Part shown: piece by piece, positions 28,801 to 37,754 of the stretch
Numbering within the stretch: position 1 is the first letter of the stretch
Layout of the letters: each line of letters starts with the position of its first letter
DNA from: a virus
DNA length: 49,711 nt
Reading direction: 5' to 3' (one strand)
Virus record (IMG/VR): IMGVR_UViG_3300046824_000111
Span: 1 to 49,711 of that record
Program-made: the position numbers and the translations under genes
Notes under the pieces: generated by a model
Database searches by the model: none
Told to the model about the DNA's origin: nothing
The model's input: the letters and a program-made list of their open reading frames with translations, nothing else

Positions 28801-30553
28801 AAAGAACGCCTACGACCGACTGTCCAAAGACCTGTTCCTCACCGGCGGCTTCAACAACGCCGTAGCCCAAGACTCCCTCAAGGTCTACATTCAGCGCCGC
28901 AAAGAAGCAGTCAGCGCCTACGTCCGCTACATCCGGTCCCAAGAGGGACCCATCGCCGCAACAAAGGCCGAGAAGGACGAAACCGAGAAGTCAAAGACGG
29001 CCCTGAAAAACCTCTACCTTCAGTACGGCGAAACCGCGACGAACGCCAAGAAGTACGCCGATGAAGCCTACGGAGTCGCCGCGCAAACACAGACGGCATC
29101 CGACAAGACCAAAAACCTCAACGCCGACCTCGGCACCCTGTCAGAGCGCCTCGACGCCGTCACTGGCGTCAAAAAGATCATCCTCACTATCTCCGGCGAA
29201 GAGAAGGTATTCAACAACCTCGAAACCGCCGTCGCTTACCAGCAGCTCATCCGGACGGGACAGCCGGCCACCACGGCAAACCTGAACAGATATCGGCTGC
29301 AGTTCGAAAAGCAAACCTACGCGGGCGGCGGCAGGGTCACCGGCTACTCGCCGCACGACAAAGCCGACAACATTCCCGCCTGGTTGACCGCCAACGAATA
29401 CGTGCAGCCGGTAGCTGCAGTCAAGCACTACGGCACCGACTTCATGGAAGCCGTCCGAACCCGAAGGTTCCCGAAATACGCCGAAGGTGGCCAGGTTGAC
29501 TCCTGGCCATTCAAGGTGCTCATGCCGCAGGACGCCGCCGACGTCGTATCGCCGCCGGCCTACGGGGCGCCCGGCGGCGGCAAAGCCACCGGCAGCATCC
29601 AAGTTGCCGAGATTGCGGAAGCCACCGCCAGAAGCATGGGGGCCACCCAGAAACAACTCATCGCCCTCATCGCCGCTGGGCTTGTCGAATCCGGAATGCG
29701 GAACATCAACTACGGTGACCGAGACAGCGTCGGCTTCCTCCAACAGCGACCGTCGCAAGGATGGGGGTCCGTCGCCCAGCTCCTCGACCCCGCCTACGCC
29801 ACCCGAAAATTCATCCAAGCCGCACGACGCATGGACTCCGGGAAGATCAGCGCCGGGGAACTCGCCGCCCGGATCCAGCGCCCCGCCAAGCAATTCCGAG
29901 GCCGATACGCCCAACGCGAAGACGACGCCGTCGCCGTCCTCAACCGGCTCGCCCCCTACATCACCGTCGGCACCGGCGGCGCAGGCGGCACCAAAGCCGC
30001 CCTGATCGCCTTCGGGCGCTGGCTCCAAGTCCGGGGCTACGACGTCTCCGAACACCCCGCCTTCGGTGGCGTCACCAAGGGCGGCCACGTCAGCAACTCC
30101 CAGCACTATCGGGCCAGCGCCATCGACGTCAACCACGGCGCGGGAACTTCCACTCGGGAACAGAACTACCTGCGGCAGATCATTCCCGAAGGCCACCGCC
30201 GCGGACTCCGATCCATTTTCATGACCGCCGGGCACTACGACCACGCCCACTTCGATTTGGGCGCCGGACACAAAGACGGCGGCCTTGTCCCGCGCAAGTA
30301 CGACAGCGGGGGGATCCTGCCGCCCGGCTACTCCCTGGCCTTCAACGGCACCGGGAAAAACGAAACCGTCCGCACCAACCAGCAAGAGCAGGCCATCACC
30401 AGCCCCGGCATCACCCGTCTCGACCGCCGAGACCTGGCCTTGCTCGCCCAGTACATGGCGCAGGTCGTTGGCACCCCGGCAATCACCATGGACGGACGCC
30501 GGGTCGCCGAAACCACCAACCGCTACAACTACCTGCCGGCGGGGGTGCAATGA
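25823..30553 (+). CDS. Tape measure protein with two embedded cell-wall hydrolase domains
   Basis: 1576 residues from GTG 25823. Residues 1-160 include a three-fold repeat of 'VxKVKVVADGTGLRxS'-type units, then coiled coil (170-480) and hydrophobic membrane segments around 190-270 and 840-890. Residues about 1257-1388 resemble a transglycosylase/lysozyme (LIALIAAGLVESGMRNINYG, Glu near 1289, VGFLQQRPSQGWG). Residues about 1389-1480 resemble an M15-like zinc peptidase (HYRASAIDVN, HYDHAHFD). The end is a typical TMP tail. It sets tail length and helps DNA cross the wall. Confidence 0.92.
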   Translation: MTSVANDEDVIDSAVVRIGPDLSKFRAKLEKDLVKAVKGIEAKVAVVADGTGLRNSVKEAVAKQSALRGQPVYKVKVVADGTGLRQSVRLVVKEQMALGNQPVYKVKVVADERGLKNSIANAGKSVVQATQRTENEMDRVRAAATIRRQRGEEQAARDRVRTAERAARDQARAEERAAREQVKQRNKTLFTSQRLVDFGGEGIRPMNLLYGTVVAMTPALFAMGSSAVQASTSIAALGSAGIGAALGLSAIGIAFKGIGDALTLRKTVLGQETTSAANSARDAVNAADDLAQSKRALANAQRDEARAGEKVHDARREAIRDLEDLRKAVRDLDNEYKSDTLSVAEAQQNLDATNANYFANALDRARAVQDLNDAKTRLADTALERKRKKEDLKISVSKGIEGSDKVRDAKERVRDARDQTLNAQAGLQKSTAGTIDKTTSAAAQLEQKLKDMSPAARDMYNWFVKNEDLFKRLQRQISQKTLPGFNTFLKAITAAPKGGKSTLQLAAEYAGQLGSIIGKYIGKLGEWTKSPLFRDSMARIQERNAAAFDKLGQALLILADPITRILDKASPGFESLSDTILKLSDSFAKWIKKLDENGGLAQWFEDSRVEAKKWYDIASNILTLLKNLFTAALPAGGSLVSSFRDFTKSLADWSSSPEGTKQISSFFDKIKNLPYADIIDFFKNAAVFFTVWRTVKFLKTLNPFFAALGAFASSNPAAAAAAMAGISDALVYVMKYAADNPKSITALLALVAGYKGLKAVGFSLKLPAVTALQTALTSKFKFLDKFIGGASTATMTVHAGVVNVYGKALGGTGVDLGGGKKPGKITKPGGLPGRAIPGALPMLGSAPSAIGTLAVGALTVAGGLIAASIIVDTVLGKPGTALEGFKALAMGPQAYSEWSKENAPGFKRFFSMTLPGWITAGGKQGWSSFNDAFKNDVGDIERFFSHTIPEFLTAGGKNGWSSFKDAFLNDIGLGGDAAGSKIPNFAAPALALEKNAYDRLSKDLFLTGGFNNAVAQDSLKVYIQRRKEAVSAYVRYIRSQEGPIAATKAEKDETEKSKTALKNLYLQYGETATNAKKYADEAYGVAAQTQTASDKTKNLNADLGTLSERLDAVTGVKKIILTISGEEKVFNNLETAVAYQQLIRTGQPATTANLNRYRLQFEKQTYAGGGRVTGYSPHDKADNIPAWLTANEYVQPVAAVKHYGTDFMEAVRTRRFPKYAEGGQVDSWPFKVLMPQDAADVVSPPAYGAPGGGKATGSIQVAEIAEATARSMGATQKQLIALIAAGLVESGMRNINYGDRDSVGFLQQRPSQGWGSVAQLLDPAYATRKFIQAARRMDSGKISAGELAARIQRPAKQFRGRYAQREDDAVAVLNRLAPYITVGTGGAGGTKAALIAFGRWLQVRGYDVSEHPAFGGVTKGGHVSNSQHYRASAIDVNHGAGTSTREQNYLRQIIPEGHRRGLRSIFMTAGHYDHAHFDLGAGHKDGGLVPRKYDSGGILPPGYSLAFNGTGKNETVRTNQQEQAITSPGITRLDRRDLALLAQYMAQVVGTPAITMDGRRVAETTNRYNYLPAGVQ

Positions 30554-31503
30554 ACACCGACCGGAAACCGGCCGAACTGAAACTGATCAACGGTGCGGAA
30601 ACGATCACCCTGCGCCCGCTCGTCCCCGGCGGCGCCGACCCGATCATCTGCAAATCCTGGGATCTCGGGTCACCCGAATTTCGGTACACGACAGTGGCGA
30701 ACCCGGGCACCGACGGCACCTCCTACTCGGACGGTTTCGTCGGTGCCCGCACCGTCACCTTCGAACTGGCCATCATGGGCGGGCTCAGCCCCGACGACAC
30801 GTTGCGGCACGACGCCTACTGGTACGCCAACCGCCTCGCCGCGATGGCCCACCCCATGGTCAAACCCCGCCTCACCATCCGCCGCGACGACGAAACCAGC
30901 TCGGCAGCCAACACCAACCCCGACAACGCCCAACCCATCGTCTACACCATGGACCTGCGCGGCAGCCCCTACAGCCTGCCCTACACCGCCCGGTCCGCCG
31001 CCCTACTCGAAATGCAACTCGTCTTCGTCTGCCCTCTCGGACTCATCGACGGGCCACTACTGACCTACCTCACCGAAGACGTCCTCTCCGACGACACCGG
31101 CTCCGAATGGGTGTTCCCCGCCAAATTCGACAAAAAGTTCGGGCTCCTCGACGGCCCCTACCCCCGACTGATCATCAACGTCGGAGGAGACGCCGTCGTC
31201 GCCCCCGTCCTCTACTTCAACGGACCCTCCACCAACCCTGAAGCTGTCTGCGGCGACGACCGGTTCCGGTTCACCGGCCTCACCCTCGAAGCCGGCCAAA
31301 CCGTCCAAGTCGACATGGGCACCGGCGATGTGCGACTCGGCACCAACACCGGCACCATCCTCGACGACATGACCGTCTACAACACCGTCGACTGGTCCGT
31401 ATCCACCTTCTGGCGCTGGCTACCCGGAGTCCACGACCTCTACTACATGAACGCCCACGGAACCCTCGCCATCCAATTCAACGAGCGCCGGCTCACCATC
31501 TAG
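30550..31503 (+). CDS. Distal tail (Dit-like) protein
   Basis: 317 residues; ATG at 30550 overlapping the TMP stop. The N-terminal half (CKSWDLGSPEFRYTTVANPG, ARTVTFELAIMGGL) and the following strands fit siphophage distal tail proteins located right after the tape measure. C-terminal beta-rich domain ends FWRWLPGVHDLYYM, NERRLTI. It forms the hub that joins tube to tip. Confidence 0.82.
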   Translation: MNTDRKPAELKLINGAETITLRPLVPGGADPIICKSWDLGSPEFRYTTVANPGTDGTSYSDGFVGARTVTFELAIMGGLSPDDTLRHDAYWYANRLAAMAHPMVKPRLTIRRDDETSSAANTNPDNAQPIVYTMDLRGSPYSLPYTARSAALLEMQLVFVCPLGLIDGPLLTYLTEDVLSDDTGSEWVFPAKFDKKFGLLDGPYPRLIINVGGDAVVAPVLYFNGPSTNPEAVCGDDRFRFTGLTLEAGQTVQVDMGTGDVRLGTNTGTILDDMTVYNTVDWSVSTFWRWLPGVHDLYYMNAHGTLAIQFNERRLTI

Positions 31504-31515
31504 GAGGGAGCCGAC

Positions 31516-32397
31516 GTGGCTACCACAGAAATTGACATCCCCGACTACCCGTTCTTCCTCCAAGCAAACCCGGCCTCCACCAACCCCATCTACTACAGCG
31601 CCGCCGACTTCCGCGCCTACACCACCGCATTCCAACGCCGCATCGGCATCCTCGGCGGCGGCCACTTCGGCGTCACCCAAGCAGACAATGTCGGCTTCAA
31701 AGTCAAAGTCAAAGCGGGCTACGCCAACGCCGGCGGCTACATCGTCCACCTGCCCACCGACACCGAAATCCCCATGCCCTGGGCCAAACCCGCCAGCGGC
31801 AGCATCACCCACAAAATCTATATCGCCGTCTACGACGAATACGTTGCCGGCGCCGTCAACAAAGCCAAACTCGTCGCCGTCCAAGGCACCGGAGGCTCCG
31901 GCTCACCCCCACCCGCAGGCGCCGCCACCACCCTGCTCCTCGCCACCATCGACGTCTCCGCCAGCAGCCCCAACATCCAAGCCAAAGACATCACCAACGT
32001 CGCCCAACACGGCGGCACCCCCGGCGAATACTTCGACCTCAGCACCAACCCGTTCCTCATGTTCGGCTACTCACCGGCGGGCAGCACCGGCGGCACCAAC
32101 AACCCCCGCGCCATCTACAACAACGGATTCGTGCACCTCTCCGGACGGCTACGCCAATCCAACTCCAACCCGTTCCCCGCCGACACCGAGATCTACTTCA
32201 TGAACCTGCCATCGCAGTTCATCCCCAAATACAACCGCTACCTCACCGGCGTCTGCTCCGCCAACAGCGGCGCCGCCGGACAAGGCATGACGTTCCGGCT
32301 CACCATCCCCACCGACGGCCACTGCACCGCCCGGATCCCCACCGGCTACGCACCCGTCTACCTGACCCTCGACGGCATCATCTACGACCTGGACTAG
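31516..32397 (+). CDS. Minor tail protein
   Basis: 293 residues; ATG-like GTG at 31516 after AGGAGGGAG. Begins TTEIDIPDYPFFLQANPAST and has beta-rich parts (GYANAGGYIVHLPTDTEIP, THKIYIAVYDEYVAG). The C-terminal third (YNNGFVHLSGRLRQSNS, ARIPTGYAPVYLTLDGIIYD) looks like a tail-tip or receptor-contact domain. Assigned by location and composition. Confidence 0.75.
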   Translation: MATTEIDIPDYPFFLQANPASTNPIYYSAADFRAYTTAFQRRIGILGGGHFGVTQADNVGFKVKVKAGYANAGGYIVHLPTDTEIPMPWAKPASGSITHKIYIAVYDEYVAGAVNKAKLVAVQGTGGSGSPPPAGAATTLLLATIDVSASSPNIQAKDITNVAQHGGTPGEYFDLSTNPFLMFGYSPAGSTGGTNNPRAIYNNGFVHLSGRLRQSNSNPFPADTEIYFMNLPSQFIPKYNRYLTGVCSANSGAAGQGMTFRLTIPTDGHCTARIPTGYAPVYLTLDGIIYDLD

Positions 32398-32408
32398 GAG
32401 GCCGACGC

Positions 32409-32837
32409 ATGGCCAACGCAAGCTACACCAGCTTCAAGGACGGACTCCTCAACGGCGACTACGACCTGAGCGTTGCCACCCTCAAGGTCGCTCTCGTGCG
32501 CACCTACACCTACTCGATCACCCACACCAACATGGCCCAGGTCACCGCCGCCGGTGGAGTCATGAACGGCACCCCCGCCACCCTGGCCAACAAAACCGTC
32601 TCCGGGGGAATCTTCGACGCCGACGACGCCACCATCACCACCACCGCCGACGCCAACACCCACATCCTGATCGTCTACCAATCCTCAGCGGTCACCGGCG
32701 GCGCCGACGTCGCCGCCGCCAACCAGCTCCTCTGCTGGTACTTCGACACCGGCACCGGCCTACCCCTGACCCCCGGCGCCGGTGTTGTCACCGTCACCTG
32801 GCCCAACACCGCCGCGAAGATCTACAAACTCGGCTGA
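32409..32837 (+). CDS. Minor tail/tip protein
   Basis: 142 residues, ATG at 32409 shortly after an AGGAGG. ASYTSFKDGLLNGDYDLSVA and TLKVALVRTYTYSITHT match the short family of phage proteins that start 'xxSFKxxLLxGxIDL' and form a beta domain. Probably a decoration or tip component; precise role unknown. Confidence 0.7.
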   Translation: MANASYTSFKDGLLNGDYDLSVATLKVALVRTYTYSITHTNMAQVTAAGGVMNGTPATLANKTVSGGIFDADDATITTTADANTHILIVYQSSAVTGGADVAAANQLLCWYFDTGTGLPLTPGAGVVTVTWPNTAAKIYKLG

Positions 32838-32857
32838 CGTAGAGAGGGGCAGCCCAG

Positions 32858-35800
32858 GTGGCACTACTCGAAGCCCTCTCGGACGACTTCAGCGACCCCA
32901 CCGCCAGCGCCTCCAAATGGACCACCGTCGGCAACGTCACCTTCACTGACGGACAGGCGGCACTCAATGGCGGTAGCCCCTCCACTATCACCATGTCCTC
33001 GACGGCGGTCTACACCCTCGGCCAGAACGCGAACGCCTCCTACCTCCTGGCGAAGGTCGCCTCCTTCGCCGGGGCCTCCTCCTTCGAAATGCGCGTCCAG
33101 GACACCACCGGCTCCGTCGCCTACACCATCGTCCTGGGGAGCAACCAGCTCACCTTCCGGCGAACCACACCCGCGATCACCAACACCAGCATGGGAGCCT
33201 ACGACGGCTACAACGACGCCTGGTGGCGGATCAAAGTCGTCGGCGGCACCATCTACGCCGGAACGTCGGTTGACGGCATCACCTGGCCCAACGAATTCAA
33301 CTACAGCTACCCCTGCGCCTTCGTCAACGAAAACAGCATCCAGGCCAAGTTCACTGTCACCTCCGGTGCCTACGGCGCTGGTTTCTACGTCGACAACGTC
33401 AACCTCATCCCCCCGTACGTCACCCTCAACCCCAACGGCGTCACCGACGCGGAAACCGTCACCGGACCTACCGGCACCCAGGCCCTCACCGTCAACCCGG
33501 GCAATGTCACCGACCCGGAAACCGCCACCGGGCCCACCATCACCCAAGCCCTGCAAGTGCTCCCCACCACTGTCACCGACCCCGAAGCGCTCGGCACCCT
33601 AGCCACCACCATCGCCGCCACCGTCTACCCCAGCAGCGCCGCCGACCCGGAAACTGTCGGCAACCCGAACATCAGTCAACCCGTACCCCTGGCGCCGGGC
33701 TCCATCCTCGACCCGGACACCGTCGGCGCCCCCACCATCGCCACACCCGTCACCCTCGCCGCCAGCCCCGACAACATCACCGACCCGGAAGGGTTCAGTC
33801 CCCTCACCGTCACCTTCGTCGCAGCCCCCAAGCTGGCATCATCCATTCAGGATGAGTTCCTCGGCACCGCCCTCAACCCCAACGTCTGGCGCGTTGACAG
33901 GTCCAACACCGGCGACGCCACCGTTTCCGGCGGAAACCTGAACCTGACCCTCACCAACTCGGCAACGAGCAACGTTGTTCAAGTCGCCACCATCGACGCC
34001 AACTACATCCTGTCCAACGACACCTTCTACATCAAGATCAACCCGAACCGGAAAAACAACACCACCACCGAGCTGTGGGTACAAAACAACACCGTCGGCC
34101 GCTACGCCCGGTTCACCCTCGGCGGCGGCAGCACCAACGTCATCATGTACGCCCTGAACGACGCAGGCGGCATCGCACTCAACACCGGCCAAGCCTGGAA
34201 CGCCGTCAACTGGAACTACTGGCGATTCCGCATGTCCGGCACCAGCCTCTACTTCGACCGCAGCGACAACGGCACCTCCTGGACCCAAGCCGCCGTCGCC
34301 AACAACATCACCTGGGGCGGAAGCGTCCTCTTCTACTTCAGCCTCAGCGTCACCAACCAAACCAACACCCCACCACACCTGACCCAAATCGACGCCGTCA
34401 ACGCCGCCGGCGGCGCCATGCAAATCGTCCCCATCACCCTCACCGACCCGGAAACCATCAACAACCCCACACTCACCCTCACCCCGTCCGAGATCACCCC
34501 CAACCCGATCGTCGACCCGGAAGCCCTGAACGGCCCCACCGTCACCGCATCCATCGACACCACCACCTACCCCGACACCATCACCGACCCGGAAACCCTC
34601 GACGCACCCACCATCACCCAACCCCTATCCGTCTTCCCCGACGAAACCCTCGACCCGGAAACCCTCGACAGCCCCGACGTCACCCAAGCCCTCGACGTCT
34701 ACCCCGACGCCATCCTCGACCCGGAAACCCTCGACGACCCCGCCATCACCACCGCCGGGCCGATGGAAGTCGAACCCGACAGCATCACCGACCCGGAAAC
34801 CCTCGGCGCCGGAGTCAAAACCGCAGCCATCGCCTACCCGGACCAGATCCTCGACCCGGAAGAACTCGGCCAACCCGACGTCGTCTGGATCCGCGAGACA
34901 GACAACTGGAACTACGGCGCCGGCATCTACACCCACGGCCCCTACTACGGCTACATCGTCCCGGTGCCCGGCTGCATCCCCAACCCCACCTACGGCTCCG
35001 GCACCTACGGCTGCGGCGTCTACTACGGATACAGCATCCCCACCATCGGCGACCCCGAACTCTTCGCCGACGTCGCCGCCTACGGCCCGCCACTGCACAT
35101 CCTCGGCATCGGACCCTGGACGCCCGCCATCGACTGGCGCGGCGCCCCCAACTACGGCGTCAAACCCGGACCGCTACCACCAGCAGTCACACCACCAGCC
35201 ATCGCCACCCTCGCCGCGGACAACGAAACCGTCACCGCCATCGGCTCCTCCCGGCCCGTCCTCGCCCTGCCCCCCACCACCAGCAAAGGGTTCACCCTGC
35301 GACTCGACGGGGGATCCGAGGCCCGCACCGACCTGCAGATGCGGCGCGGCGAAGCAGTCATCATCGACGAAATGGACACCGACCTGTGGTGGCGCCGCAA
35401 AGACCCACGCACCAAAAAGCTCGAAGTCATCGGCCGGTTCAACTCCAACAACGTCGAGCTGGCCACCTCCGACACCGGCGTCAACCTGTCCGCACACTGG
35501 GAGGACTACGCCACCGTTCTCGGCAACCGGCTCATCCTGGAATACCTGAACCCGAAAGCCCTGCCCGACCCGACCACCATGTGGCCGATCAACACCCCCG
35601 TCACCCAAATCCTGGCGTGGGCACTACCCAAAAACACCGGCCTCGACCTGTCTGAAGTCACCGGCCCCAAGCCGTACCCGCTCGGCGGCATCTCCCAGGC
35701 ATACCACCTGCCACCCGGCACCCTCATCGCCGACGTCTTCGACAACCTCGAAGCCCTCAGCATCAACGACTGGGAATGGTGGATCGAAACCCCCAACGAC

Positions 35801-36433
35801 GTCACCGCCGCACCCAAACTCCGATTCGTCATCGGGAAACGAGGCACCGACAGAGGAGTCACCCTCGTCGACGCAGGATCCGGACCCACCCCCATCGCGT
35901 CCTGGACCCGCGCCGGCGCCACCGACAACTACGCCAACACCCTCTACTACACCGGCAGCGGCACCGGAGAAGGCGCCAACGCAGGCGGAGGAGTCGTCGA
36001 AGACATCCCAGACGAAGTCCAGCGATACGGCGAACGAGACGCCCAAGAAGGCTCCGCAACAATGGGCGGAGACATCAACCAAATCCGCGCCGGCGCTATC
36101 AAAAAACTCAACAAGCTATCCGACCGCAGACCCGGCTACACCATCGTCCTCACCCAAGGATTCTGGCGAGGCCGCAGCCACATCGACATCGGCGACTACA
36201 TCCGCCTCGTCCTACGACTCGGCAAAGAAACCCTCAACGAAAAATACCGAGTCACCGAAATCAACGTCGACATCGACGAAAACAACCACGAAACCGTCAC
36301 CCTCACCCTCGGCAAACCCCAAGCCTCCGCCGACCCCCGCAGCCGCCGCAGCCCCATCCTGCGTTTGGTGCGCGCCCTCAAGAACTACCAAATCCCCGAC
36401 AAGGCACTCGACGTCCCCCCCGACGACGACTAA
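32858..36433 (+). CDS. Large minor tail protein with DPE repeats and two LamG-like domains
   Basis: 1191 residues, GTG at 32858 with AGAGAGGGG upstream. Two lectin/LamG-like beta domains (about residues 5-185 and 330-520) are each followed by a set of about seven short repeats of the form xxITDPETLxxPxIT (about 190-325 and 525-680). The C-terminal half is a baseplate/tip module with GFTLRLDGGSEARTDLQMRR and LSDRRPGYTIVLTQGFWRGR. Likely glycan binding and an extended stalk. See findings for the repeats. Confidence 0.82.
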   Translation: MALLEALSDDFSDPTASASKWTTVGNVTFTDGQAALNGGSPSTITMSSTAVYTLGQNANASYLLAKVASFAGASSFEMRVQDTTGSVAYTIVLGSNQLTFRRTTPAITNTSMGAYDGYNDAWWRIKVVGGTIYAGTSVDGITWPNEFNYSYPCAFVNENSIQAKFTVTSGAYGAGFYVDNVNLIPPYVTLNPNGVTDAETVTGPTGTQALTVNPGNVTDPETATGPTITQALQVLPTTVTDPEALGTLATTIAATVYPSSAADPETVGNPNISQPVPLAPGSILDPDTVGAPTIATPVTLAASPDNITDPEGFSPLTVTFVAAPKLASSIQDEFLGTALNPNVWRVDRSNTGDATVSGGNLNLTLTNSATSNVVQVATIDANYILSNDTFYIKINPNRKNNTTTELWVQNNTVGRYARFTLGGGSTNVIMYALNDAGGIALNTGQAWNAVNWNYWRFRMSGTSLYFDRSDNGTSWTQAAVANNITWGGSVLFYFSLSVTNQTNTPPHLTQIDAVNAAGGAMQIVPITLTDPETINNPTLTLTPSEITPNPIVDPEALNGPTVTASIDTTTYPDTITDPETLDAPTITQPLSVFPDETLDPETLDSPDVTQALDVYPDAILDPETLDDPAITTAGPMEVEPDSITDPETLGAGVKTAAIAYPDQILDPEELGQPDVVWIRETDNWNYGAGIYTHGPYYGYIVPVPGCIPNPTYGSGTYGCGVYYGYSIPTIGDPELFADVAAYGPPLHILGIGPWTPAIDWRGAPNYGVKPGPLPPAVTPPAIATLAADNETVTAIGSSRPVLALPPTTSKGFTLRLDGGSEARTDLQMRRGEAVIIDEMDTDLWWRRKDPRTKKLEVIGRFNSNNVELATSDTGVNLSAHWEDYATVLGNRLILEYLNPKALPDPTTMWPINTPVTQILAWALPKNTGLDLSEVTGPKPYPLGGISQAYHLPPGTLIADVFDNLEALSINDWEWWIETPNDVTAAPKLRFVIGKRGTDRGVTLVDAGSGPTPIASWTRAGATDNYANTLYYTGSGTGEGANAGGGVVEDIPDEVQRYGERDAQEGSATMGGDINQIRAGAIKKLNKLSDRRPGYTIVLTQGFWRGRSHIDIGDYIRLVLRLGKETLNEKYRVTEINVDIDENNHETVTLTLGKPQASADPRSRRSPILRLVRALKNYQIPDKALDVPPDDD

Positions 36434-36445
36434 GGAAGGCAACCC

Positions 36446-37264
36446 ATGGCATTGATCCTGCCGGACATCAACGGCTCGTCGGGCGTATGGGGAACCATCC
36501 TCAACGACGCCCTCAACGGCATGGACGTCAGAATCACCGACAACACCAACGCCGCCAGCACCAACACCGGCGCCATCGCCACCAACACCAACGCCATCAA
36601 CGGACTCAACACCCGCGTCACCACCATCGAAGGCGCCGCCGGATCCGCCACCCCCGGCATGAAAGCCTTCACCAGCGTCGCCAACCGGGACGCCACCATC
36701 CCCAACCCCACACCCGGCATGCAATGCATCACCACCGACACCAACGTCCAATGGGTCGGCGTCACCATCACCGGCACCAGCAAATGGGTACCCGTCCCCG
36801 GACAGATGCTCGGCTCCCTCTGGCAAAACACGCCCCAAAACATCCCCGACTCCACCACCGGCACCGTCATCAACTTCTCCACCCCCGACATCACCTACAA
36901 CCCGCTGAACTGGCTGGACCCCACCGCCAACCAGTTCAAACCCACCGCCCCCGGCTGGTACGAACTCTCCGGCGGCGTCTCCTTCGAAATGGGCACCGGC
37001 ACCGCCACCACCACCGGCATCCGCCTCTGCTACTTCCGCCTCAACGGCTCCGGATCACTACCCGGAACCGCCGGCTCACCCACCCTCAACGCCCTTACCG
37101 GAACCGTCCTGTCCCTGTCCTCCGCCACCTACTACCTCAACGGCGTCTCCGACTACATCGAGCTGTTGGCGGCACAAAACAGCGGGCAAGCCCTGGCGAC
37201 AATGACCGGGCAGGGATACCAGCGACCACGCCTGAGCGCCAAATACGTCGCCGCCCCCCACTAG
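36446..37264 (+). CDS. Tail fibre-like protein
   Basis: 272 residues. Begins ALILPDINGSSGVWGTILND; residues 30-60 are Asn/Thr-rich with heptad spacing (ASTNTGAIATNTNAINGLNT), a short triple-stranded coiled coil as in fibre necks, followed by a C-terminal beta-jelly-roll-like part (GWYELSGGVSFEMGTGTATT, ATYYLNGVSDYIELLAAQNS). Last gene of the late operon; candidate receptor-binding protein. Confidence 0.78.
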   Translation: MALILPDINGSSGVWGTILNDALNGMDVRITDNTNAASTNTGAIATNTNAINGLNTRVTTIEGAAGSATPGMKAFTSVANRDATIPNPTPGMQCITTDTNVQWVGVTITGTSKWVPVPGQMLGSLWQNTPQNIPDSTTGTVINFSTPDITYNPLNWLDPTANQFKPTAPGWYELSGGVSFEMGTGTATTTGIRLCYFRLNGSGSLPGTAGSPTLNALTGTVLSLSSATYYLNGVSDYIELLAAQNSGQALATMTGQGYQRPRLSAKYVAAPH

Positions 37265-37535
37265 ACCTTGCAAGTTGCAGACGGCCAAGCCCGAATGTGC
37301 GCCACGAAGCGGGACCATAGACACCGCGGAACACCCGACCCCATCCTGAAAACAGCTCCCCGGGTAAGGCGACAGAGAGAATCACCCCCGGGAAGAGCAC
37401 CCCGGGGCGCCCCTCCGTCCGCCCCCGGGAACCCCCCACCCTCTTGCCGGAGGGTGGGGGAATCACCCATTTAGGGGAGCGGCCCAGTCGTTGGCAAGCG
37501 CGGTTACTCGCGTTTGCGATCCATAGTTTGATCAC
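37265..37535. other. Intergenic region after the late operon
   Basis: 271 bases without a convincing gene. It contains GC-rich runs and the stem at 37433-37460, and near the right end the short inverted repeat CGCGGTTACTCGCG (about 37499-37512). A -10-like CATAGT (37522) could serve the small downstream ORF. Confidence 0.4.
37433..37460. terminator. Strong hairpin, likely late-operon terminator
   Basis: CCCCCACCCTC / GAGGGTGGGGG, a perfect 11-bp stem with a 6-base loop. No T run follows, so termination is probable but not certain. Lies between the fibre gene and the convergent integrase. Confidence 0.5.
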
Positions 37536-37754
37536 ATGACCTGGGAAGAAGCCTTCGCGTACGTCGACTCCGTAATCGAGCAGGAGTGCGCGGAACAAGG
37601 CATCACCGTCGCCATCACCGACCCGGTCATCCTCGCGCTATCCATCAACCTGATGGGCATCGGCAAACGTAACCACGACGCGCCTCTGGTCAAAGCGGGG
37701 CCCACACCTGCCCGAAGGAAGAACCGTAGCCCTCGCAATGTGCGCACCCACTAG
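37536..37754 (+). CDS. Small protein convergent with integrase
   Basis: 72 residues from the ATG at 37536, overlapping the 3' end of the leftward integrase by 117 bases. The first 45 residues (TWEEAFAYVDSVIEQECAEQ, GITVAITDPVILALSINLMG) look like a genuine compact domain; the tail is Arg-rich. Little Shine-Dalgarno is visible and a leaderless mRNA is possible. Function unknown. Confidence 0.45.
   Translation: MTWEEAFAYVDSVIEQECAEQGITVAITDPVILALSINLMGIGKRNHDAPLVKAGPTPARRKNRSPRNVRTH

Noticed and set aside
33425-34880. CRISPR-like array in the repeat-rich part of the tail gene
   Set aside because: Repeats are protein-coding, variable in sequence and spacing, and in frame with the tail protein; no constant repeat/spacer structure.
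34075-35655. Long out-of-frame ORFs over the large tail gene
   Set aside because: Extremely Arg/Pro/His-rich translations, the usual shadow of a high-GC gene in another frame.
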